This document shows, in pieces, positions 1 through 8,977 of a DNA stretch of 48,182 nucleotides. Both the position numbers and the translations under genes were made by a program. The DNA lies in the NCBI GenBank assembly GCA_949487135.1, contig CATAJQ010000003.1, positions 1 through 48,182 on the forward strand, in the 5' to 3' direction. How positions within the stretch are numbered: the first letter of the stretch is position 1; each line of letters begins with the position of its first letter. This DNA is from Cellvibrionales bacterium UBA7375. Lineage in GTDB: Bacteria > Pseudomonadota > Gammaproteobacteria > Pseudomonadales > Porticoccaceae. Under the pieces are notes generated by a model that saw only the letters and a list, made by a program, of their open reading frames with translations, was not told the DNA's origin and ran no database searches.

Positions 1-515
1 CTGGAACTTTCATCTATTGTGATTCCAGCTGGCGGTTCACCAGCTGGCGGCGCTGTGTAAAGAGAAGCGCCATTAACAGAAAGGGAATCATATGCCACAT
101 CAGCACTGGAAAATTGAATCTTAACGGCTCTATCAAATGCAACACCGGTAACTGTGATGTCATTGGCACCTAATGTTAGGGCAACAGGATTGCCAAAGAA
201 GTCGGAGCCGTTCGCAGTTGTCTTGTAAACTCTGTAGTTTGCTCCGCCATCAGGTAGCGCAGTGACATTCATTGACAATTTCTGCTCACCCTGACTATCA
301 GCACCATCAGCAACAGTAGTTAATGTAATAACCTTAACCCATGTGTCGTTAGGTCCTGCAGCGAAACTAGAACTCAGACCTATAGTTGTAGATGCTTGAG
401 CAGAAATACTGAATGAAGTGACCAGAATTGTCGCAGTAATTACTTTTGCAACAGAACCAACACGTGAAACAAAGCTTGAGAAGATACTTTTTAGGTTTGA
501 TATTAAATGGCACAT
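1..515 (-). CDS. Secreted beta-rich protein, N-terminal part (runs off left edge)
   Basis: An open frame runs from an ATG at 515-513 to the left edge (about 171 codons) with no stop. The N-terminus is basic, then a hydrophobic stretch (about residues 22-38, VAKVITATILVTSFSIS) ends in a likely signal-peptidase site after SAQA, so export is expected. The mature part is rich in Thr, Ser, Val, Gly and Asn with alternating hydrophobic residues, as in beta-sandwich surface or extracellular domains. It then enters a Pro/Gly linker containing two PPAG pentapeptides (DNA repeat ccagctggcgg at 25-35 and 40-50), which suggests another domain follows outside the window. A weak purine-rich site precedes the ATG. 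I do not recognise the family; adhesin, glycan-binding or secreted-enzyme modules are all possible. Confidence 0.72.
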   Translation of the reverse strand, partial: MCHLISNLKSIFSSFVSRVGSVAKVITATILVTSFSISAQASTTIGLSSSFAAGPNDTWVKVITLTTVADGADSQGEQKLSMNVTALPDGGANYRVYKTTANGSDFFGNPVALTLGANDITVTGVAFDRAVKIQFSSADVAYDSLSVNGASLYTAPPAGEPPAGITIDESS

Positions 516-915
516 ATTATTATTTTCCGTACTTATTTACTTTTTGTTATCGCGGGCAACTAACTATCCATATATAAATAGATTGTGATAAATTACTCGG
601 ATACCCCTCTAATTACTAATTTTTTGTTACTAATTCTTTTAATTTTTACTGTTTTTTGATTGCATTGACGATTTTAATAATCAAAAAAATAAACTTTAAA
701 AAAGCTTCAAATTATTTTGTTAGCCCAAGTTAAATCAAGGCTTGTGGCGGAATTGGAGCGAAAATTACGTCATGCGAGACGGGTAATTAGGGCTACTTTA
801 CCTATACCAGTTACCTATACTCCAAGATTTAAATCAAGGAGTCAATAGTTTAGTTAAGGTTAAATATAAATTTTCGAATGAATAGCTAAGCAGGTAAATC
901 TAGATATCCAGGCAA
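516..915. other. 400 bp AT-rich intergenic region
   Basis: No convincing gene is visible. It lies between the end of the prfC-tqsA operon and the start of the secreted protein, both on the minus strand, so it should hold the operon's 3' end and the secreted gene's promoter. The 540-720 part is very AT-rich and carries an inverted repeat at 652-688. The short word taaatcaagg occurs twice (about 731 and 850). I found no clear -35/-10 pair, riboswitch or U-tailed terminator. Confidence 0.6.
652..688. repeat. AT-rich inverted repeat (10 bp arms)
   Basis: TTTTTTGATT at 652-661 is the exact reverse complement of AATCAAAAAA at 679-688, with a 17 nt loop. Neither strand has a clean U-tract after the stem, so it is not a textbook terminator. 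It could be a weak termination or mRNA-end structure for the operon ending at 916, or chance in AT-rich DNA. Confidence 0.35.
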
Positions 916-1953
916 CTATTTAACGGATTTTCCCGCCTCAGAGCCACCCAGCATAATACTGATCCAGCGGGTATCTTCATTCGCCGCTAAAGCAATCTTA
1001 ACCATAATAGTTAGTGGAATAGACAACAACATACCGACTGGGCCAAGCACCCAGCCCCAGAATACAAGGGACACGAACACAACTAATGGCGAAAGGTTTA
1101 GGCCTTTACCCATCCAGCGCGGCTCTATGGCGCTACCCATAACAAAGTTAACTACCACAAAACCTAATAGGGTCAAGCCGGCACTACCCAGACCCAATTG
1201 CACTAGGGCAAGCAATACTGCCGGCACTGCGGCTATAAATGAGCCCACTGTGGGTACAAAGTTAAGCAGAAAGGCAATTAACCCCCACAGTACGGCGTAA
1301 TCGATACCAAGAATGGTCAACCATATATAGATAAGCACACCAGTGACAGCGCTAATAGCAGACTTAATTGCTATGTAGCCATGAATACTGCTTGAGAACT
1401 CGGCCAGCCAAGATTGAGTGTTTTGGTCGCCTCGCGCCATACGTAACTTATCACCAAAGCTGGTGTTTTCGGCCAGAATAAATATAACGGTCAATAGTAT
1501 CAAGACCGAATTGGTCATTACATTACCAAAGGATGCCAAGGTACTACCGACCCAACGCATTACCGCACTGGGGTCAAAGCTGTTTTGCCACTGTGCGGCA
1601 TCAATAGCTATACCCTGCTGTGCAAGCCATTGCTGAATAGCCGCGCTCATCTCACCCAACTTGGCAGAATAGACGGGGATATCTTGGCGGAAACTTTCAA
1701 CCGATGAGCCAATCACTGCGCCCAGTATCAACCCTATTAATAGTATTAATGAAATAATGAGCAATATGGCAATACTGCCCGGCACCTGTCGTTGCTTTAA
1801 CCATGCTAACAGGGGCGAGACAATCATGGCGATAAAGACCGCCAATAAAAAAGGAACAACCATAGAGGAGGCCATTTTTAGCCCAGAGACAACAATCACA
1901 AAGGCGGCAAATACAATTAGGAACTTAGCGATAGGTGCTTGATGAGTTGTCAT
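916..1953 (-). CDS. tqsA: AI-2E family transporter, TqsA/YdgG-like
   Basis: A 345 aa polytopic membrane protein of the AI-2E (former UPF0118) family, close in length and arrangement to E. coli TqsA, which affects export of the quorum signal AI-2. Hydrophobic segments lie at about residues 9-31, 33-52, 58-83, 147-165 and several in the C-terminal half. The family-typical region with NFVPTVGS and PRWMGKGLNLSPLVVF followed by FWGWVLGPVGMLLSIPLT is intact. It is the last gene of a four-gene minus-strand run starting at prfC, 3 nt after the preceding gene. Other family members work as Na+/H+ antiporters or general exporters, so the AI-2 substrate is only by similarity; no luxS is in the window. 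Confidence 0.85.
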   Translation of the reverse strand: MTTHQAPIAKFLIVFAAFVIVVSGLKMASSMVVPFLLAVFIAMIVSPLLAWLKQRQVPGSIAILLIISLILLIGLILGAVIGSSVESFRQDIPVYSAKLGEMSAAIQQWLAQQGIAIDAAQWQNSFDPSAVMRWVGSTLASFGNVMTNSVLILLTVIFILAENTSFGDKLRMARGDQNTQSWLAEFSSSIHGYIAIKSAISAVTGVLIYIWLTILGIDYAVLWGLIAFLLNFVPTVGSFIAAVPAVLLALVQLGLGSAGLTLLGFVVVNFVMGSAIEPRWMGKGLNLSPLVVFVSLVFWGWVLGPVGMLLSIPLTIMVKIALAANEDTRWISIMLGGSEAGKSVK

Positions 1954-1956
1954 AGG

Positions 1957-2301
1957 TTATTTTGAAACCTCAATTTTTAATTCAACCTGCTGTAGCAGAT
2001 TAGTTAATAGCTGGCGGCTAGCCTGTGAAAATACCAGCACGCCCTGCCGTTCTTTTATCTCAGGCGCTAACATAGCACATTCATAACGTATTTTGTCCAA
2101 CTCGGTATCATGGCGAATAGGTATACTAATAAAAACGTCCCAATCGCTGGCGGTAGCCTGCCCAGAAATTGCTAACTTAAGAATAGCTTGCACATTAACT
2201 GCTTGCACCTGATAGAACGGCACGCCGACATATCGAAATAACACCAGTGCAATCACTAGAATTACAAATGACAGCAATACTGTGATAATAAAGCTACTCA
2301 T
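1957..2301 (-). CDS. Small membrane-anchored protein of unknown function
   Basis: A 114 aa protein whose first 27 residues form one strong transmembrane helix (FIITVLLSFVILVIALVLF), followed by a mostly soluble domain of about 85 residues. The C-terminal half looks helical and charged, with two Cys-free amphipathic stretches. It sits 2 nt after the acyltransferase and 3 nt before the TqsA-like gene, so it is almost certainly co-translated with them. I do not recognise the family. Topology suggests a single-pass inner-membrane protein that could be an accessory to either neighbour; that is inference from position only. Confidence 0.7.
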   Translation of the reverse strand: MSSFIITVLLSFVILVIALVLFRYVGVPFYQVQAVNVQAILKLAISGQATASDWDVFISIPIRHDTELDKIRYECAMLAPEIKERQGVLVFSQASRQLLTNLLQQVELKIEVSK

Positions 2302-2303
2302 TA

Positions 2304-2909
2304 TTAGAACTGATCGGGGAACTTACCTTGAAACTGGGTGTACCAATTTTTGATATTGGTAATATCTTCCTGATGATCGCCCGTAGGCTGATATAGGTCG
2401 CCCAGCACAATGCGCTTATGTTTAAAATCCAAGGCACCCATCTGGATTTGGCAGTTATTAGCCTCAGCAATGCGCAAAAAACCGGTTTTCCATCTTTCAG
2501 CCTTCTTTCGGGTACCCTCGGGGGCTATAACAATCACAATACCCTCGTGCTTCTCAACCAACTGATTAACATTATCAATCACACCCTCAGGGTTTTGGCG
2601 ATTGACCGGAATACCACCCAGCCAAAGCATAAACCATTTTAGGCCGGGCACAAAGATTGTATGTTTTCCCAAAAAATGTAGACGGACATTGAGACCTAAT
2701 ACGGCGGCAATACCCAGAACCGCATCCCAATTAGAGGTATGGGGCGCGGCAGTGATTAGCACTCGCTCTGCATTGGTAATACTGCCTTCAACTCTCCAAC
2801 CAAAAACGCGCAAAAATGTTTTACCAAACCAACGAGTAAAGGCACTGCGATTGGCACGCAGATGCTGTGGCACCTGATTCTTCTCGAAGGTGGGTAGTTT
2901 TTTAGCCAT
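2304..2909 (-). CDS. PlsC-like glycerolipid acyltransferase
   Basis: A 201 aa member of the PlsC/LPLAT acyltransferase superfamily, which moves an acyl chain from acyl-CoA or acyl-ACP to a lysophospholipid or glycerol phosphate at the inner membrane. The catalytic HX4D box is present as HTSNWD near residue 57, and the second conserved block reads PEGTRKKAERWKTGF near residue 131. There is no long transmembrane helix, so membrane association is likely peripheral. It is shorter than housekeeping PlsC (about 240 aa) and resembles the small family members that often handle lysophospholipids, so it is probably an accessory enzyme. It lies 20 nt after prfC and 2 nt before the next gene. Confidence 0.83.
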   Translation of the reverse strand: MAKKLPTFEKNQVPQHLRANRSAFTRWFGKTFLRVFGWRVEGSITNAERVLITAAPHTSNWDAVLGIAAVLGLNVRLHFLGKHTIFVPGLKWFMLWLGGIPVNRQNPEGVIDNVNQLVEKHEGIVIVIAPEGTRKKAERWKTGFLRIAEANNCQIQMGALDFKHKRIVLGDLYQPTGDHQEDITNIKNWYTQFQGKFPDQF

Positions 2910-2929
2910 ACTTACCTCAGCTTTATTAA

Positions 2930-4501
2930 TTAATGTTCCCGCGTTGCTCTAAACTCAATATCGGGAAACCGCTCTTCGGCAAGGGAGAGATTAACTCGGG
3001 TTGGCGCTAGGTAGGTTAGGTGCCCACCGCCATCAATCGCTAAGTTATCCTGCGCCTTATTCCTTAGTGCTTCTATTTTTTTATTATCTTCAGCTTCAGC
3101 CCAACGCGCCGTATATACATTAACCGGTTCGTAGATTGCCTCGACACCATATTCCTCTTTTAATCGAAATGCCACCACATCAAACTGCAGCTGCCCAACA
3201 GCGCCCACAATAATGTCATTATTGCGCAGTGGGAAAAATACCTGGGTACTGCCCTCTTCAGATAATTGGCGAATACCATTTTGCAGCTGTTTTGCTCGCA
3301 GCGGGTCTTTTAGGCGAATTCGCTTAAATAGCTCAGGCGCAAAGTGCGGAATACCGCTAAACTTAAGATCTTCTCCCTCAGTAAAGGTATCACCAATTTG
3401 AATAGAGCCATGGTTATGCAGACCGATAATATCCCCCGCCACTGCCTGCTCAACCGAGATACGCTCGCCCGCTTTAAAACTAAAGGCATCGGAAACTCGC
3501 ATATCCTTACCGGTACGCACATGCTTCATTTTCATTCCTTTAGTATAGGTACCCGAACAGATACGCATAAAAGCAATACGATCACGGTGCTTGGGGTCCA
3601 TATTAGCTTGAATTTTAAAGACAAAGCCGCTGAACTTATTATCGCTTGCCAATACCTCTCGCTGTTTGGTTTCACGAGGCTGGGGCGGTGGCGCCCAACG
3701 CACAAAATCATCGAGCAATTCACGCACACCAAAATTGCCCAGTGCGGTGCCAAAAAATACTGGGGTTAGCTTGCCGGCTAAAAACTCATCCATGGCAAAT
3801 TGATGGGTGGCGCCTTTTACCAGCTCTAATTCTTCGATGACATCATCGGCAAAATCACCCAATGCCTCGCGCGCTTCGGGGGATCGCATACCTTTAACCT
3901 GAATATCATCCATCAATTGATGGCCCTTGCCCTGCACATACACATGAATAGTATCGGTATATAGGTTATAGACACCGCGAAACCCACGACCCATACCAAT
4001 GGGCCAATTAATCGGTGCGGCTTTAATTTTTAATACGTCTTCGATTTCATCGAGCAAATCGATCGGGTCACGAATATCGCGGTCCATCTTATTAATAAAC
4101 GAAAGAATCGGCGTATCGCGTAGACGGCAGACTTCCATCAACTTGATCGTTCGTTGCTCTACACCCTTAGCGCCATCAATTACCATCAGCGAAGAATCCA
4201 CTGCGGTTAGAGTACGATAGGTATCCTCAGAAAAGTCCTCGTGCCCCGGTGTATCCAACAGATTTACGGTACAGTCGCGGTACGGGAACTGCATCACCGA
4301 TGAGGTTACCGAAATACCCCGCTCCTTTTCCATAGTCATCCAATCAGAGGTGGCATGGCGGTCGCTTTTTCGCCCCTTGACCGTTCCCGCCACCTGAATC
4401 AGGTTACCCAAAAGCAAGAGCTTTTCGGTAATGGTGGTCTTACCCGCATCGGGGTGAGAGATAATGGCAAAGGTGCGCCGATCAGAAGCTGGCTGGGTCA
4501 T
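2930..4501 (-). CDS. prfC: Peptide chain release factor 3
   Basis: A 523 aa translational GTPase that removes RF1/RF2 from the ribosome after peptide release. The P-loop SHPDAGKTT is at residues 15-23, the switch [10 protein letters not shown] follows near residue 85, and NKMDRD near residue 139 gives nucleotide specificity. The stretches [25 protein letters not shown] and [19 protein letters not shown] are typical of RF3 rather than EF-G or LepA. Length matches E. coli RF3 (529 aa). It opens a minus-strand operon with the acyltransferase and two membrane proteins. The ATG at 4501 lies just before the conserved start of the protein. Confidence 0.97.
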   Translation of the reverse strand: MTQPASDRRTFAIISHPDAGKTTITEKLLLLGNLIQVAGTVKGRKSDRHATSDWMTMEKERGISVTSSVMQFPYRDCTVNLLDTPGHEDFSEDTYRTLTAVDSSLMVIDGAKGVEQRTIKLMEVCRLRDTPILSFINKMDRDIRDPIDLLDEIEDVLKIKAAPINWPIGMGRGFRGVYNLYTDTIHVYVQGKGHQLMDDIQVKGMRSPEAREALGDFADDVIEELELVKGATHQFAMDEFLAGKLTPVFFGTALGNFGVRELLDDFVRWAPPPQPRETKQREVLASDNKFSGFVFKIQANMDPKHRDRIAFMRICSGTYTKGMKMKHVRTGKDMRVSDAFSFKAGERISVEQAVAGDIIGLHNHGSIQIGDTFTEGEDLKFSGIPHFAPELFKRIRLKDPLRAKQLQNGIRQLSEEGSTQVFFPLRNNDIIVGAVGQLQFDVVAFRLKEEYGVEAIYEPVNVYTARWAEAEDNKKIEALRNKAQDNLAIDGGGHLTYLAPTRVNLSLAEERFPDIEFRATREH

Positions 4502-4531
4502 GAATAATAGTCACAGAGTTAAAAGCCGCGC

Positions 4532-4560
4532 ATTATAACCTCGGCGTCCCTGGGTTTCAG
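4532..4560 (-). promoter_or_regulatory. Putative sigma70 promoter of the prfC operon
   Basis: On the minus strand, CTGAAA (4560-4555) and TATAAT (4537-4532) are separated by 17 nt and followed by a GC-rich GCGCGGC stretch. The -10 is a perfect match and the -35 matches 4 of 6 positions. A second TATAAT-like box lies further upstream near 4590 but has a poorer -35 at short spacing. Confidence 0.5.
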
Positions 4561-4626
4561 CTAATGATTTAAAATACCCAGTCATTATAAGCCGACTATC
4601 TAATACGCAACGATCGTGCATAGCAT

Positions 4627-5898
4627 CTAATTTACTTTCACTAACCCATTCCAACGCGTTGTGTAAGCCGGAGATAAATGTTCGCGCTTCATTGCCCAGT
4701 TCTTTTTTATGCCCTGCCTGGCAAAGAATACCTTGCCGCGCCCACTGTGATTAATGCGGTCGATAACATGCATTAACTGGCGGCTGTTTGTATGACCTGA
4801 AGCCTTATCAAACAAGTCTGTTTGATAGGTGCCAATATCGTAAAAATCGGAGAGTACTACGCCGGCTTTTGCGTAATCATAGCCATCGCGCCATAGTTGC
4901 TCGAGCAGTCTCATAGATAGCTGAATCAGATCGCGTGTATCGTCGCTAGGTCTGGATAATTCTGCACTGAGGCCATTGCTGTATTGGGGTGTATTATTTT
5001 GGTAGGGACTAGTGCGAATAAATACACTGAGTAATTTGGCCTGTTGCCGCTCTTGACGCAATTTTTCTGCGGCTCGAGTGATATGTTCGCACACAGCTTG
5101 ACGCATCTGTACGCGCGAGGTGACGCGAGCACCAAAGGAGCGACTGCAGATAATCTGCTGTTTAGTGGCGGGTATCTGTTCTAATTCCATGCAGGATTCG
5201 CCATTGAGTTCTCTCAGGGTGCGTTCTAACACCACAGAAAAATGCTGACGTATTGATTTGGCTGAGGTGTCGGCTAGATCGAGCGCAGTATGTATCCCCA
5301 TAGCTTGCAAACGTGCTGATAATTTTCGGCCAACACCCCAGATATCTTCTACAGGCGTGATGGCTAATAGTTTGCGCTGCCTTTTACGATCGGTTAAATC
5401 GACTACACCTTGGGTCGCTGAATATTTTTTGGCGGCATGATTGGCGAGCTTGGCGAGGGTTTTACTGGGGGCTATACCGACGCAGACGGTAATTCCTATC
5501 CAACGGTCAATGGTGCGCTTTACCTGCTGACCAAAATCATGCAGTGATACCACCGGCTGAATACCAGTAAGGTCTAAAAAGGCTTCATCGATGGAATAGA
5601 TTTCGACTCTGGGTGCCATATCTTCTAGGGTTCGCATCACGCGATCACTTATATCGGCATATAGGCTGTAGTTTGAGGAAAAAACTTGAATACCATGTTG
5701 CCTAATTTGCGCCTGAATTTTGAAAATCGGAATACCCATTTTTATACCTAGGGCTTTGGCTTCTTTGGAGCGCGCGACCACACAGCCGTCGTTATTGGAC
5801 AACACCACTACGGGTGTATCAGCGAGATCGGGGCGGAATAGTTTTTCGCAACTGGCGTAGAAATTGTTGCAGTCGACTAGGGCAAAAACGGGAGACAT
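4627..5898 (-). CDS. umuC: DNA polymerase V catalytic subunit (Y family)
   Basis: A 423 aa error-prone Y-family polymerase that, with processed UmuD' dimer and RecA, copies past DNA lesions. Catalytic acidic residues are visible: D9 in the N-terminal VDCNNFYASCE block and D104-E105 in IYSIDEAFLDL. Helix-hairpin-helix and little-finger regions follow to full length (E. coli UmuC 422 aa). It is the second gene of the SOS-regulated umuDC pair, 9 nt after umuD. A role in mutagenesis follows from the family; no truncation is seen. Confidence 0.96.
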   Translation of the reverse strand: MSPVFALVDCNNFYASCEKLFRPDLADTPVVVLSNNDGCVVARSKEAKALGIKMGIPIFKIQAQIRQHGIQVFSSNYSLYADISDRVMRTLEDMAPRVEIYSIDEAFLDLTGIQPVVSLHDFGQQVKRTIDRWIGITVCVGIAPSKTLAKLANHAAKKYSATQGVVDLTDRKRQRKLLAITPVEDIWGVGRKLSARLQAMGIHTALDLADTSAKSIRQHFSVVLERTLRELNGESCMELEQIPATKQQIICSRSFGARVTSRVQMRQAVCEHITRAAEKLRQERQQAKLLSVFIRTSPYQNNTPQYSNGLSAELSRPSDDTRDLIQLSMRLLEQLWRDGYDYAKAGVVLSDFYDIGTYQTDLFDKASGHTNSRQLMHVIDRINHSGRGKVFFARQGIKKNWAMKREHLSPAYTTRWNGLVKVN

Positions 5899-5907
5899 TG
5901 CGGATGA

Positions 5908-6354
5908 CTATTTATGGCGTATATTGCGAATCACATTGGTGACTACACCGAAAATATCCAGTGCTGTGCCCTCGGGTATTTCAATGGCCGAGTAAGCTGG
6001 ATTGCGCGGTACGAGACGCACTGTGGGACGTAACTCTAGTTCTTTAACCGTCATCTCACCATGAATCGCTACTATCACGGTATCGCCATGTTCTGCAGTG
6101 ACCGAACGATCAACTACTAAAATATCGCCGGCATAAATACCAGCTTGAATCATTGAATCACCTTCGACGCGCACAAAGAAGGTGGCGGCTGGTCGCTTGA
6201 TACAAAGCTCGTTTAAATCAAGAGCTTTTTCAACATAATCTTGGGCGGGTGAGGGAAAACCGGCGGATACGGCTTCGCTAAAAAGCGGTATTTGCAGGCA
6301 ATGTGTTTTGATCCATGCAAGGGCATGGCTGCGGCCTAAAAATGAAAGACTCAT
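5908..6354 (-). CDS. umuD: UmuD, self-cleaving subunit of DNA polymerase V
   Basis: A 148 aa LexA-like S24 peptidase that cuts itself on RecA filaments to form active UmuD'. The catalytic dyad is S67 (EGDSMIQAG) and K104 (MTVKELELRP). The predicted cleavage bond is A31-G32 (VSAGFPSPA), equivalent to C24-G25 in E. coli, and all three points are offset by exactly 7 residues, so the N-terminal arm is simply longer. It is followed by umuC after 9 nt and preceded by a perfect LexA operator at 6382-6401. Confidence 0.96.
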   Translation of the reverse strand: MSLSFLGRSHALAWIKTHCLQIPLFSEAVSAGFPSPAQDYVEKALDLNELCIKRPAATFFVRVEGDSMIQAGIYAGDILVVDRSVTAEHGDTVIVAIHGEMTVKELELRPTVRLVPRNPAYSAIEIPEGTALDIFGVVTNVIRNIRHK

Positions 6355-6381
6355 AAGGATCTCGAAATGCTATTATTGAGG

Positions 6382-6401
6382 TACTGTTTATTTATACAGT
6401 A
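6382..6401. promoter_or_regulatory. LexA (SOS) operator upstream of umuDC
   Basis: The 20 bp sequence tactgtttatttatacagta contains CTGT-N8-ACAG with matching TA flanks, the gammaproteobacterial LexA consensus. It sits 28 bp upstream of the umuD start, where it would block transcription until LexA is cleaved. The divergent hemH start is about 175 bp away on the other side. Confidence 0.9.
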
Positions 6402-6484
6402 TCTAATACTATTCGGATCTATTCAAGTACATTTTGAGACCATTGGTTTTTTTAAACTAACAGTCCTAAATAGACGACGGGGCG

Positions 6485-6490
6485 TATAAT
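6485..6490 (+). promoter_or_regulatory. Possible -10 element for hemH
   Basis: TATAAT lies 86 bp upstream of the hemH ATG on the plus strand. No good -35 is visible at 16-18 bp spacing, so this is a weak call. The hemH start itself has a clear site, TTAGGAG, 7 nt before the ATG. Confidence 0.3.
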
Positions 6491-6576
6491 CGGCACATCA
6501 ATGGTTGTCGATCATTCATCTGTGCTTTATGGTTATGATTATCGGCAGCTAAATCGCTTAATTTTAGGAGCAATAA

Positions 6577-7599
6577 ATGAAATATGTGGGTCAAACTGAC
6601 TATGACCATGACGGCGCTTCTCCGCGTCAGGGTATTTTATTGTGTAATCTGGGAACCCCAGATGCGCCTCGACCCGCTGAGCTGCGGCGCTACCTAAAAG
6701 AATTTTTAAGCGATCCGCGAGTGGTTGAGATACCGCGTCTACTATGGTGGATGATTTTAAACCTGATTATTTTGCGTATTCGTCCGCGCCGTTCGGCGAA
6801 GCTGTATCAATCGGTTTGGACTGAGGCCGGTTCGCCATTAATGCTGTATAGCCAAGAGCAAGTTAAGGCGGTTAAGCAGCGTCTTGGCGAAAAATACGGT
6901 GATATTCCGGTGGTGTTGGGAATGCGCTATGGCAATCCTTCGATGGCATCGGCAATTAAGCAGTTAACCGATCAAAATGTACGCGATATTATTGTTCTGC
7001 CACTTTATCCGCAGTACGCTGGCGCGACTACGGGCTCTACTTTTGATGCTATAGCGAAAACATTTACCCAGTTGCGCTGGGTTCCTGAGTTGCAATTTAT
7101 TAATGGCTACCATAAGTCTGAGGGCTATGTGCAAGCACTTTGCACAACCATAAAACGCCATATTGATGCGCATGGTCAGCCGGATAAATTGGTTTTTTCT
7201 TATCATGGTACACCAGAGCGCTATCTTAAAAATGGTGATCCCTATCATTGTTTTTGTCATCAAACCACAAGACTGGTGCGCGAGAAAATGGGCTTTGATG
7301 AAAACCAAGTAATGACCACTTTTCAGTCGCGCTTTGGTCGCGAGCCATGGCTACAACCCTACACTGATAAAACCTTGGAACAACTACCTGAGGATGGGGT
7401 TAAGCATGTGGCGGTTATCTGCCCAGGGTTTTCTTCGGATTGCTTGGAAACCATTGAGGAAATTAATATGGAGGCCCGCGAGAGTTTTATCGACAGTGGC
7501 GGTGAGCAGTTCCATTATATTCCCTGTTTAAATGATGACCCGGTGCATATTGATGCCTTGGTCAGCATTCTGGAAAAGCGTTTAGCGCTATCCCACTAA
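6577..7599 (+). CDS. hemH: Ferrochelatase
   Basis: A 340 aa enzyme that inserts Fe2+ into protoporphyrin IX, the last step of protohaem synthesis, at the inner face of the membrane. The signature FSYHGTPERY contains metal-binding H210, and E291 in SDCLETIEEI is the conserved acidic residue. The N-terminal block GILLCNLGTPDAP is typical. Length is slightly above E. coli HemH (320 aa). It is a single-gene unit here, divergent from umuDC. Cys residues in YHCFCHQTT are noted, but I cannot tell whether they bind an Fe-S cluster. Confidence 0.96.
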   Translation: MKYVGQTDYDHDGASPRQGILLCNLGTPDAPRPAELRRYLKEFLSDPRVVEIPRLLWWMILNLIILRIRPRRSAKLYQSVWTEAGSPLMLYSQEQVKAVKQRLGEKYGDIPVVLGMRYGNPSMASAIKQLTDQNVRDIIVLPLYPQYAGATTGSTFDAIAKTFTQLRWVPELQFINGYHKSEGYVQALCTTIKRHIDAHGQPDKLVFSYHGTPERYLKNGDPYHCFCHQTTRLVREKMGFDENQVMTTFQSRFGREPWLQPYTDKTLEQLPEDGVKHVAVICPGFSSDCLETIEEINMEARESFIDSGGEQFHYIPCLNDDPVHIDALVSILEKRLALSH

Positions 7600-7719
7600 C
7601 AGTTTTTCCCCAGCCGCTTTGGCTTAACGCTGAATTGTTATCAAATGTAAGGAATTATATTTTGAGATTCGTATAATGGGGCTTTTATTTATAACTCTAT
7701 TGGTTGTTAGTGGGATTTT

Positions 7720-8976
7720 ATGACGATTAAAACTTATATGCAGTCTTTGGGCACTGCTGCCCGTGAAGCCTCTCGTGTTCTTGCGCGTGCCAACAGCGAC
7801 AGCAAAAATAATGCCCTTATGGCTATTGCTAAACAGCTTGATGCTAACCGCAATGCTGTTTTGGCGGCTAATAAGTTGGATATGGATAAGGGTCGCAATA
7901 ATGGTCTTAATGATGCCCTTCTCGATCGCCTTGAGCTCAATAATGAGCGTGTTGACGCTATGATTGAGGGCTTACAGCAGGTAGCCGAGCTATCTGATCC
8001 CATCGGCGAACTGACTGATTTGGGCACTCGCCCAAGCGGCATTAAGCTAGCCAAAATGCGAGTCCCTCTAGGGGTTATTGGCATCATTTATGAATCCCGA
8101 CCCAATGTCACCATTGATGCCGCTAGTCTTTGCCTTAAATCTGGCAATGCGACTATTTTGCGCGGTGGCAGCGAGGCGATTGAATCTAATCAGGCGATTG
8201 CTCAGTGTATTAAATTGGGCCTTGCTGATGCGGGTTTACCCGAGAATGCGGTGCAGGTCATTAACACTACCGATCGCGCGGCAGTGGGCGAACTAATCAC
8301 TATGACTAATTTTGTGGATGTAATTGTTCCCCGCGGCGGCAAGGGTTTGATTGAGCGAATCAGTGCTGATGCGCGGGTACCTGTCATCAAGCATCTCGAT
8401 GGTAACTGTCATGTATATATTGATGATGACGCAGACTTGGATAAGGCGGTGACGATTGCAGTGAATGCTAAAACTCATCGCTATGGCGTTTGTAACGCGA
8501 TGGAATCGCTTTTGGTGGCTGAATCGGTGGCGGCAAAAGTTTTACCTGTGATTGCTGATATATATGGTGAGAAATCGGTAGAAATGCGCGGCTGCGCTAA
8601 TAGCTGCAACATCTTACCGTCCATTTCTGCGGCCAGCGAAAGTGATTGGAGCGAAGAATATCTGGCACCGATTGTGGCGATTAAGGTGGTTGCTGGTATT
8701 GATGAGGCGATTGAGCATATTAATACCTATAGTTCGCAACATACTGAATCGATTATTACTGAAGATAGTGCAAGCGGTCAGCGGTTTATTGCGGAAGTCG
8801 ATTCAAGCTCGGTAATGATTAATGCCTCAACTCGTTTTGCCGATGGCTTTGAATATGGTTTGGGCGCTGAAATTGGTATTTCAACCGATAAGATCCATGC
8901 TCGAGGACCCGTTGGGCTCGAGGGCCTTACTAGTCAAAAATGGGTGGTGTTTGGCGATGGGCAGATCCGCCAGTAA
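7720..8976 (+). CDS. proA: Gamma-glutamyl phosphate reductase
   Basis: A 418 aa NADPH-dependent enzyme that reduces gamma-glutamyl phosphate to glutamate semialdehyde in proline synthesis. It belongs to the aldehyde dehydrogenase superfamily; catalytic C258 lies in [14 protein letters not shown], and [14 protein letters not shown] plus the C-terminal [17 protein letters not shown] are family signatures. Length matches E. coli ProA (417 aa). proB, its usual partner in enteric bacteria, is not nearby; proA next to nadD is the arrangement known from Pseudomonas. A TATAAT box at 7672-7677 could be its -10, without a good -35. Confidence 0.97.
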   Translation: MTIKTYMQSLGTAAREASRVLARANSDSKNNALMAIAKQLDANRNAVLAANKLDMDKGRNNGLNDALLDRLELNNERVDAMIEGLQQVAELSDPIGELTDLGTRPSGIKLAKMRVPLGVIGIIYESRPNVTIDAASLCLKSGNATILRGGSEAIESNQAIAQCIKLGLADAGLPENAVQVINTTDRAAVGELITMTNFVDVIVPRGGKGLIERISADARVPVIKHLDGNCHVYIDDDADLDKAVTIAVNAKTHRYGVCNAMESLLVAESVAAKVLPVIADIYGEKSVEMRGCANSCNILPSISAASESDWSEEYLAPIVAIKVVAGIDEAIEHINTYSSQHTESIITEDSASGQRFIAEVDSSSVMINASTRFADGFEYGLGAEIGISTDKIHARGPVGLEGLTSQKWVVFGDGQIRQ

Positions 8977-8977
8977 T

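Noticed and set aside
652-688. Inverted repeat considered as a rho-independent terminator
   Set aside because: The stem is entirely AT-dominated and not followed by a U-run on either strand.
3344-3769. 141-codon plus-strand open frame inside prfC
   Set aside because: It is antisense to conserved RF3 coding sequence, has no ribosome site and no recognisable protein features.
8822-8977. Upstream extension of nadD inside proA
   Set aside because: These codons have no NadD similarity; the motif GGTFNPIH should be close to the N-terminus, so ATG 8978 is preferred.
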